Shown: positions 1 through 5,507 of the stretch, one piece after another
How the letters are laid out: every line of letters starts with the position of its first letter
Position numbering within the stretch: the stretch's first letter is position 1
DNA from: Acidobacteriota bacterium
GTDB lineage: Bacteria > Acidobacteriota > Blastocatellia > Pyrinomonadales > Pyrinomonadaceae
NCBI GenBank assembly: GCA_963169175.1
Contig: CAUJFK010000262.1
Location: 1 to 19,369 of the forward strand
Direction: 5' to 3'
DNA length: 19,369 bases
The notes under the pieces: model-generated
What the model was told of the DNA's origin: nothing
Database searches by the model: none
What the model saw: the letters and a program-made list of their open reading frames with translations, nothing else
Position numbers and translations under genes: made by a program

Positions 1-2096
1 TCGTCCGAACATCGAACGTCTTCGGTATAATCGACAGCCGCGGCCCAGAGACGCAAGATCTCTGCACCTGATTTGTCGATTATCTCCTGCGGGGCCGTCA
101 CATTGCCGAGTGATTTTGACTGCTTTTTGCCCTCGCCATCGACGACCCAGCCGTGCGTGACGATCTGTTTATACGGCGCCGTATCGTGCGCAGCGATGCC
201 GCAGCTAAGAGACGAATTGAACCAGCCGCGATACTGGTCGCCGCCTTCCAAATAAACGTCCGCCGGAAACCGCAGCGTGTCGCCGCGGGTTTCGAGCACG
301 GCCACGCAGCTTGAACCGGAATCGAACCAAACGTCCAGAATATCGGTCTCTTTGCGAAAATCTGTACTCTCGCATTTAGGACATTTGAACCCTTCGGGAA
401 GCAGTTCGCTTTCGGGCCGCGAGTACCAGGCATCGGCCGTTTCTTTTGCGAAGATGTCGGCAACATGATCGATAACTTTCGGATCGGCAATCGTTTCATC
501 GCACGCCTGACAATAAAAAACCGGTATCGGCACACCCCACGAACGCTGCCGCGATACGCACCAATCAGGCCGGCCTTTGAACATATTTGCCATCCGGCCC
601 TCGCCCCACGACGGATGCCATTTGACCTTTTCGATCTCGCGGAGAGCGGCTTCGCGGAGCGACGGAACGCTGGTGTCCCGCCGGCGGGACGCCAGCGTTC
701 CGTCGTCCATTGCGATAAACCATTGCGGCGTGGCGCGGAAAACTACGGGATTCTTGCATCGCCAGCAGTGAGGATATCGATGTTCGTAGCGCTCGGTGTA
801 AACAAGCATTCCGATCTCACGCAGAAATTCGGTGATCTTCGGATTTGCGGCAAAGATATCATCGCCGGCCCAATGCTCTACCTCGGATGTAAATCGCCCG
901 GCCGAATCGACCGGGTTATAGATCTCAAGGCCGTATTCTTTTGCGATATGAAAATCGTCGCCGCCGTGTCCGGGAGCGGTATGCACCGCGCCTGTGCCCG
1001 ATTTGGCCGACGCCTTATTCTCAAAACGCACGTCCAACTCGACCTCGGCATCAGCTTCGCCAAGCGTTACGTGTTCGCCGTTCATGATCAGCGACGTACG
1101 GTCGAGCCACGCGTGCTTTGCTTCCATTCGGTCGAGCTTTTTGCCCTTGAACCGTGCGATCTCTTCAAATTCCGCAAAGCCGCATTTTTCAGAGAATGAT
1201 TTAGCCAATTCAGACGCAACGATGAAAACCTCTTCGGCTTCCCTCCTGTCTGAGGAGGGGTGGCCGTCGGTTTCGGCGGACGGGGTGGTGACCTCTATCG
1301 CCGAATAATCAAAATCCGGATGCACCGCGATGCCCATATTTGCCGGAAGCGTCCAGGGCGTGGTCGTCCAAATGACAACAAAAACATTCTTGCCCGCCAG
1401 TGCCGGATCGATCTCCGCGGGGTCGGTCTTCATCGGGAATTTTACATAGACCGATGGCGAAACATGCTCGCGATATTCAACCTCGGCCTCGGCCAGCGCT
1501 GTTCGGTCGTGGATGCACCAATAAACCGGCCGCAGGCCTTTATAAACATAACCGCGTTCGAGAAACCGCCCGAAAAGCCTTGCCGTTGACGACTCATATT
1601 CCGGTGACATCGTCAGATAGGGGTTCTCCCATTCGCCGAGAATGCCGAGCCGCTGAAAGTCGCGCGTCTGGTTATTCATCGCCGTCGAGGCATGTTCGCG
1701 GCAGATTCGGCGGAAGCTCGCCACTGGAATATCTGCCTTATTCTTGCCTTTTTCGGCCAGCTTTTTCTCGACTATTGTCTCGATCGGCAGCCCGTGGCAA
1801 TCATATCCTGGCACGTACGGAGCGTCGTAGCCCATCATCGAACGCGTCTTGACGACAAAATCTTTCAAGATCTTGTTCAGCGCCGTCCCGATATGAATAT
1901 CGGCGTTCGCATACGGCGGCCCGTCGTGGAGAATAAATTTCTCACGCCCTTTGCGGGCTTCGGCGATCTTGTCATACAGGCCGGCTTCCTGCCACTTCTT
2001 CAAACGGGCAGGCTCGCTCTGACCCAAATTGGCCTTCTGCGCAAAGTTCGTCTTTGGCAGGTTCACAGTTTTTTTAAGGTCTAAAGGTTCTGTCAT
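1..2096 (-). CDS. ileS: Isoleucyl-tRNA synthetase (3' end beyond window)
   Basis: Attaches isoleucine to tRNA-Ile in the cytoplasm. The frame is open from ATG 2094-2096 to base 1 with no stop, giving about 698 of the usual 900-1000 residues; the C-terminal anticodon-binding part lies outside. Visible class I landmarks: the N-terminal HDGPPYAN motif followed by HIGT at residues 68-71 (HIGH signature), the editing-domain motifs TTPWTLPAN and HTAPGHGGDDF, WCVSRQRSWGVP in the catalytic core, and the KMSKS signature as KQSKS at residues 658-662 (bases 111-125). Two stretches absent from ordinary IleS proteins, residues about 270-286 and 465-479, coincide with palindromic DNA repeats that read through in frame. 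No strong ribosome binding site precedes the ATG. A terminator-like hairpin ends 13 bases before it, suggesting attenuation. Identity is very secure. Confidence 0.98.
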   Translation of the reverse strand, partial: MTEPLDLKKTVNLPKTNFAQKANLGQSEPARLKKWQEAGLYDKIAEARKGREKFILHDGPPYANADIHIGTALNKILKDFVVKTRSMMGYDAPYVPGYDCHGLPIETIVEKKLAEKGKNKADIPVASFRRICREHASTAMNNQTRDFQRLGILGEWENPYLTMSPEYESSTARLFGRFLERGYVYKGLRPVYWCIHDRTALAEAEVEYREHVSPSVYVKFPMKTDPAEIDPALAGKNVFVVIWTTTPWTLPANMGIAVHPDFDYSAIEVTTPSAETDGHPSSDRREAEEVFIVASELAKSFSEKCGFAEFEEIARFKGKKLDRMEAKHAWLDRTSLIMNGEHVTLGEADAEVELDVRFENKASAKSGTGAVHTAPGHGGDDFHIAKEYGLEIYNPVDSAGRFTSEVEHWAGDDIFAANPKITEFLREIGMLVYTERYEHRYPHCWRCKNPVVFRATPQWFIAMDDGTLASRRRDTSVPSLREAALREIEKVKWHPSWGEGRMANMFKGRPDWCVSRQRSWGVPIPVFYCQACDETIADPKVIDHVADIFAKETADAWYSRPESELLPEGFKCPKCESTDFRKETDILDVWFDSGSSCVAVLETRGDTLRFPADVYLEGGDQYRGWFNSSLSCGIAAHDTAPYKQIVTHGWVVDGEGKKQSKSLGNVTAPQEIIDKSGAEILRLWAAAVDYTEDVRCSD
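660..705. repeat. Palindromic repeat inserted in frame within ileS
   Basis: Two 22-base arms (661-682 and 683-704) are reverse complements with one mismatch and no loop; bases 660 and 705 add one more pair. The centre reads CCCGCCGGCGGG. On the ileS strand it encodes DGTLASRRRDTSVPS (residues 465-479), exactly between the conserved PQWFIAMD and LREAALREIEKVKW blocks, so it looks like a 45-base, 15-codon insertion that keeps the frame. From memory, similar palindromes recur in acidobacterial and planctomycete genomes and give NAGVPPAG-like peptides in another frame; here that frame does contain AGVPPAG. Copy number in this genome cannot be seen. Confidence 0.85.
1241..1289. repeat. Two-hairpin repeat inserted in frame within ileS editing-domain region
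   Basis: First stem: CCCTCCT (1241-1247) and AGGAGGG (1253-1259) with a 5-base loop. Second stem: CCGTC (1264-1268) and GACGG (1279-1283), followed by GGTGGT. On the ileS strand it reads as TTPSAETDGHPSSDRR (residues 270-285), between the conserved AVHPDFDYSAIEV and EEVFIVASELA segments, where most IleS proteins have only a short turn. The pattern ACCACCCCGTC...CACCCCTCCT resembles a repeat I recall from many bacterial genomes. It is unrelated in sequence to the element at 660-705. Confidence 0.75.
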
Positions 2097-2108
2097 CTGA
2101 ATAAAATC

Positions 2109-2140
2109 AAAAAAGCCCCAAGCCGTTCGTTAGCCTGGGA
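2109..2140 (-). terminator. Rho-independent terminator or attenuator in front of ileS
   Basis: On the minus strand CCCAGGC, a loop of about nine bases, then GCTTGGG form a 7-pair stem with one G-U pair. This is followed by GGC and six Ts. The T-run ends 12 bases before the ileS ATG. There is no room for a promoter between hairpin and start codon, so ileS transcripts must pass through it. That favours an attenuator over a simple end for the DUF2442 transcript, though both roles are possible. Confidence 0.6.
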
Positions 2141-2241
2141 CCCTGTCTAATAGCAAATTCTCGCCACCGCTCAACTCAAGTTGAACGCAGTCCCAATAAT
2201 GTCTCCTATAATGGGCGATGGCCTCCGCATAATATCCCTAA

Positions 2242-2250
2242 ATAATATCA
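2242..2250 (-). promoter_or_regulatory. Possible extended -10 promoter for ileS leader
   Basis: The minus strand reads TGATATTAT, an extended -10 element (TG-N-TATTAT), about 150 bases before the ileS ATG and upstream of the hairpin at 2109-2140. No convincing -35 is present. If used, it would give a leader of roughly 140 bases between DUF2442 and ileS. A second TATTAT lies 12 bases downstream. Confidence 0.3.
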
Positions 2251-2273
2251 CAAATCTGGCTTTATCTTGCTAT

Positions 2274-2537
2274 TCAAGTACGAACCGTATCGCGGCGCCG
2301 CAGATTCACTTTGCTGACCAGCGGAAATTTCGACGGGTGTTCTATCGACTCCACAGCAAGATCAATATCGAGAGAGGGCCAGTAAAGGTGGCCTGAACCA
2401 GGCCGCTCAACGTTGCATATTTCGAGAACCGAAGCGTCACGAAACCACGGAAAATGGTCAAAATCAACAAAGTGTTCTTCCGCGTCTATCAGCAGCCAAA
2501 AGCCATGCTTGTTCATGTTTGCAACTTCAACCTCCAA
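2274..2537 (-). CDS. DUF2442 domain protein
   Basis: An 87-residue soluble protein. The core (ANMNKHGFWLLI, EEHFVDFDHFPWF, then GHLYWPSLDIDLAVESI and HPSKFPL) matches the DUF2442 family, whose members are small proteins of about 80-90 residues, often encoded next to DUF4160. Biochemical function is not established; the two families are often treated as possible toxin-antitoxin-like partners. The ATG lies inside the end of the DUF4160 gene, overlapping it by 11 bases, so the two are probably translationally coupled. The last dozen residues (VNLRRRDTVRT) look like a short basic tail beyond the usual end. Nothing suggests membrane or export. Confidence 0.85.
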   Translation of the reverse strand: MEVEVANMNKHGFWLLIDAEEHFVDFDHFPWFRDASVLEICNVERPGSGHLYWPSLDIDLAVESIEHPSKFPLVSKVNLRRRDTVRT

Positions 2538-2766
2538 AATGGTCTCTCCAGGAGTCTCGAACCTTTTCTTCGTTCGTTCTGACGATCTGTTCTACTGACT
2601 TCAACTGACGATCGTTCAATCCATGTCTCGTAGCAAGTTCGATCAGGGGCTCGATCCAAAACTTGACCTCGCCGTCCGACGACGTAACGTGAACATGTAT
2701 TCGTGGCTCCTCCCGCGATAAGAAATAGAAACGATACGGGCCGCTGCGAAATATGGTTGGACTCAC
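2527..2766 (-). CDS. DUF4160 domain protein
   Basis: A 79-residue protein with the DUF4160 pattern: MSPTIFRSGPYRFYFLSREE at the N-terminus, then IHVHV (the conserved His-Val-His) and GEVKFWIEP, ending with a helical half. The GTG at 2764-2766 is chosen because homologues begin with MSPT; no ATG is available in this frame upstream. It is followed by DUF2442 with an 11-base overlap, the usual order for this pair. The conserved histidines have prompted speculation about a catalytic or metal role, but I know of no proven activity. It lies 73 bases after the DUF2157-like gene on the same strand; a TATACT box at about 2774-2779 could give it its own promoter. Confidence 0.85.
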   Translation of the reverse strand: MSPTIFRSGPYRFYFLSREEPRIHVHVTSSDGEVKFWIEPLIELATRHGLNDRQLKSVEQIVRTNEEKVRDSWRDHFGG

Positions 2767-2839
2767 TGAATGATAGTATACACAAGGCGAGTTAGATTCT
2801 ATCCAAGCACTTCCAAATTCGTTATCGTCCGCTAAGCTA

Positions 2840-3907
2840 TCAAGTTACTTCCCGCTTCAACAGGGACCGCTGCGCAAGTATCGTCACAATTATCAGGCTG
2901 AAACCTAGAAAAGCTATCACGAAAGGAAAGAAGAACGAATCCTGAAAAACCTGGTAAGCGAGGTGGCCCAGGTAAATATGAACTCCGACGGCCCCAAACA
3001 CGAGGAACACGGTTCGCCGAAGTTTGATCGAAACTGCGATCAGGGCGATATTGATCGCCGCGTATCCGGCGCGTTTCAGCTCGGAATTGCCGTCCATCAT
3101 GGTCAAACCGCCCCAGAACGCCATCAAGCCGAATAGGTAGCACCAGAACGCAAAATCTTCCGACTTGTAATTCACCTTTTTGGAGAAGAGCCGTTCAAGG
3201 ATGAAACCTACAAGCATTGTCACCGCCCCAACGAAGACGCTTATCCATTCCCGGGCGTCTCCTTCCATCCTCGCGTCACCGAGAAGTAGTGCCGCCAGGT
3301 CCATTGACAGGAACCAGAACGAGAACGCGATCGGAGCGGTCAGAAAGCCAAATCGAACAAACCAAAGAGCAACGGCAGCAAGCGTGATTGTCGCCAGTTC
3401 CATAACGATCCACGAACCGTGGATCTTTGGATAATAGTTTGAGTAGGATCCGGGATCGTTCGCTGGCCAATATCCGGCCATGTTCTCGATCGAGTAAACG
3501 ATCAGCGGAACAATGCATACGGCCACGGTGATCAACAAACCGCCGCCGATAACGTAGCCCTTTGTTCGAACCCACCACCCAAAGCTTGCCGCAAACAGTG
3601 CGTAAACCAATGCCGTTGTCAGCACGCCGGCGGAACCAAGCGATTCCCACTTGTCGCCAAGAAACCAGGCGCAGGCCGAGATCATCAGCATCGCCCCAAA
3701 ATAATATGCGACGGTGACATGGTTGAGGCCTCTCCCTTGCTCGACCGGGCGCGTTGGCTGTTCAGCCGGTGGGAATTCAAACCCTTTCTTAAAACCCCAG
3801 GCGATCAGTGCGTCGGCATCGTCCTGGCTGATGACACCTTCTTGGGCCGCTTGTTCTATATCGTTCGGGGTAAACCGAAGTTCGTTTTCGGTAGGTTCAG
3901 AGTTCAT
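2840..3907 (-). CDS. DUF2157-like multi-pass membrane protein
   Basis: A 355-residue integral membrane protein. An N-terminal soluble segment of about 70 residues contains a helical pair (TPNDIEQAAQEGVISQDDADALIAWG) like that of DUF2157 proteins. After it come about ten hydrophobic segments, beginning at VTVAYYFGAMLMISACAWFL and ending at FVIAFLGFSLIIVTILA. I chose ATG 3907 (MNSEPTEN) over the ATG at 3943, because the longer form would overlap the clpS 3' end and adds a non-hydrophobic leader. The start lies 14 bases after the clpS stop, so the two probably form one transcript. The role is unknown. Assignment to DUF2157 rests on the N-terminal helix pair and topology, not on catalytic residues. 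Confidence 0.8.
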   Translation of the reverse strand: MNSEPTENELRFTPNDIEQAAQEGVISQDDADALIAWGFKKGFEFPPAEQPTRPVEQGRGLNHVTVAYYFGAMLMISACAWFLGDKWESLGSAGVLTTALVYALFAASFGWWVRTKGYVIGGGLLITVAVCIVPLIVYSIENMAGYWPANDPGSYSNYYPKIHGSWIVMELATITLAAVALWFVRFGFLTAPIAFSFWFLSMDLAALLLGDARMEGDAREWISVFVGAVTMLVGFILERLFSKKVNYKSEDFAFWCYLFGLMAFWGGLTMMDGNSELKRAGYAAINIALIAVSIKLRRTVFLVFGAVGVHIYLGHLAYQVFQDSFFFPFVIAFLGFSLIIVTILAQRSLLKREVT

Positions 3908-3921
3908 GTAATGTTGATCCG

Positions 3922-4233
3922 CTATTCTTCTTCGACCGTACACAAAAACAGATATTCGCGGGCTTTGGCGAGGTTCATTGCCTTTTCTGCTTTCATATTT
4001 GCTATCTCGTACGGGTAGATACCAGCGACGCCGACGCCCTTGTTGTGGACCATGAGCATGACGGCGACCGCATCGGCACTTTCACGCAGGAATACGTATT
4101 CAAGTACCCAAACGACAAATTCCATGGTCGTGAAATCGTCATTGTGAAGCAGGACCTTAAAAAGCTTAGGCTTTTCGAGTTTGGCCTTGCTTTCTGTTAG
4201 GACGTCGATGTTGTTGTCCGGAAATTCGGGCAT
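3922..4233 (-). CDS. clpS: ATP-dependent Clp protease adaptor ClpS
   Basis: A 103-residue adaptor that delivers N-degron substrates to the ClpA or ClpC unfoldase of the ClpP protease in the cytoplasm. The disordered N-terminal arm (residues 1-22) is followed by KLFKVLLHNDDFTTMEFVV. That contains the conserved HNDD(F/Y)T(T/P)M substrate-pocket segment. HNKGVGVAGIYPYEIANMKA matches the later Clp-binding and pocket strand. Length is normal. clpA is not adjacent, unlike in many Proteobacteria; instead it is followed by a membrane protein gene 14 bases downstream. No clear ribosome binding site precedes the ATG. Confidence 0.95.
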   Translation of the reverse strand: MPEFPDNNIDVLTESKAKLEKPKLFKVLLHNDDFTTMEFVVWVLEYVFLRESADAVAVMLMVHNKGVGVAGIYPYEIANMKAEKAMNLAKAREYLFLCTVEEE

Positions 4234-4259
4234 GAAACGAATTTAGCACAAGGGAAATT

Positions 4260-4364
4260 GCCGCAAAAAGGCGCATAAGGCGCAAAATAGGAAAACGTAG
4301 CTTGACCGTAATAATAATGGTTGACACAGAGGCCTTTTTTGCGCATTTTGCGCTCCTTTGCGGC
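4260..4364. repeat. Imperfect long inverted repeat between gdh-like gene and clpS
   Basis: The left arm (4260-4287, starting GCCGCAAAAAGGCGCA) and the right arm (4335-4364, ending CTCCTTTGCGGC) are imperfect reverse complements over about 28 bases. They are separated by about 47 bases that contain ACCGTAATAATAATGG. Each arm is itself built of near-repeated GCGCAAA units. This resembles the CCGCAAAGGACGCAAAG repeats I recall as common between genes of Acidobacteria and Planctomycetes. It fills most of the 155-base gap and could form a hairpin at the end of the dehydrogenase transcript, but no T-run follows. Confidence 0.6.
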
Positions 4365-4388
4365 TAAATATCTTTCGTTTCCCTGCGG

Positions 4389-5507
4389 CTAGATCTTTTT
4401 CACCTCGAAATACGTCTTAATAGCCTTATATTTGCCGGTATTGTTCAATATCTCGAACGCTTCGGCGAAATTTTCCAGCCCGACGACCTTGTGTGTCAGC
4501 ATGCGGCCAAGCCAGCCCGGGTGCATAGCTTCGCAGAGGGCAAGGTCTTTGACACCCATTTCGAAATGCTCACGGTTGGCGTTCACCGTACCGACCAAAG
4601 CCCGGTTGCCGAGAACGAACATTTGATTGATCTTATCCGACGGCACCTGGTCGGCCTTGCGGTCACCGCCTGTTACCGAAGCGAGGATGAGGATGCCGTT
4701 CTCATTTAACGCCTGCATCGCGTCAAAGATGATCGGCGAATAACCAGTGCACTCGAAAATGAGGTCATACGGGCCATATTTTTCGGTGCTTTGCGCAATA
4801 GATGTTTCAGCGGTTGAATCATAGGTCGCTCCGATCGCTTCGCAAAGTTCGGCGTTCAGGTACCCTTCGCGGTGGTCGAGTCCAAACCCGTGGACCGTGT
4901 AACCACGCATTCGCAAGGCCATTACTGCGAGAAGGCCAACGCTGCCAACACCCAAAACCGCCGCCGTTTTCGGACGCCATATCTTCAAACGCTCCTGAAT
5001 GTCGCTCGCCTGTTTAAGGCCTTTTTCGACGATAGACAGCGGTTCGAGCAGGACCCCTATATCGGCGATCGCCGAAGGGATCTGCACCAAAAAGTCAGCG
5101 TTCTCAACATAATACTCGGCCATGTAGCCGTGAAGCCGAGAGATGCCGCGTTCGTAATACTTGTCGTCGGTCGTAAAATCCTGCTCGCCGATCTTATCGT
5201 AAACGCTTGTGCCACGAGGCCGCCGCACCGTAGCTACAACGTAATTACCTGGCTCAAATTCGGTGACATTTTCGCCGACCGCAACCACACGCCCAAGGTT
5301 CTCGTGCCCAAGCACCAAATAGTCGTATCCCTTCGGAGCAACACCGTATTCACCGGTGTTGATCTCGTGGTCCGTTCCGCATGCACCTACCCGAAGCACC
5401 CCGACCATCACGCCCCGGCCGCAGCCAACGTCGCCAGGATTCGGCTTGTCCATTTCAACCAAATGCGCGCTATTCGGTTGTTTTGGGATAACTGCTACAG
5501 CTTTCAT
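4389..5507 (-). CDS. Glucose 1-dehydrogenase-like zinc-dependent MDR oxidoreductase
   Basis: A 372-residue medium-chain dehydrogenase of the archaeal glucose dehydrogenase type, which oxidises D-glucose to gluconolactone with NAD(P)+. Family hallmarks: VGACGTDHEI with zinc ligand Cys43, VLGHEN with His68 and Glu69, the VRRP segment after the GroES-like strands, ISRLHGYMAEYYVE, GVLLEPLSIVEK, the Rossmann motif VLGVGSVGLLAV and the late block LGNRALVGTVNANREHFE. The structural-zinc lobe, normally rich in cysteines, reads RGTSVYDKIGEQDFTTDD with none, so that zinc site is lost. The start is ATG 5505-5507 with GAGGG upstream. It overlaps the glycosidase stop as ATGA, which argues against the longer frame starting at 5567. 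Sugar and cofactor preference cannot be read from sequence alone. Confidence 0.88.
   Translation of the reverse strand: MKAVAVIPKQPNSAHLVEMDKPNPGDVGCGRGVMVGVLRVGACGTDHEINTGEYGVAPKGYDYLVLGHENLGRVVAVGENVTEFEPGNYVVATVRRPRGTSVYDKIGEQDFTTDDKYYERGISRLHGYMAEYYVENADFLVQIPSAIADIGVLLEPLSIVEKGLKQASDIQERLKIWRPKTAAVLGVGSVGLLAVMALRMRGYTVHGFGLDHREGYLNAELCEAIGATYDSTAETSIAQSTEKYGPYDLIFECTGYSPIIFDAMQALNENGILILASVTGGDRKADQVPSDKINQMFVLGNRALVGTVNANREHFEMGVKDLALCEAMHPGWLGRMLTHKVVGLENFAEAFEILNNTGKYKAIKTYFEVKKI

Noticed and set aside
465..1199. 244-codon open frame on the plus strand
   Set aside because: It lies fully antisense to ileS, which has unmistakable conserved motifs; its product has no recognisable domain.
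2181..2210. Leader peptide with Ile codons before ileS (ATT ATT after AGGAG, minus strand)
   Set aside because: It would need an ATT or internal TTG start and has only two Ile codons; conservation would be needed to take it further.
2097..2273. T-box riboswitch in the ileS leader
   Set aside because: No AGGGTGGNACCGCG-type motif or specifier stem could be found; only a TGG within GCGGTGGCGAG. The leader is also short. An unspecified attenuator is as far as the sequence allows.
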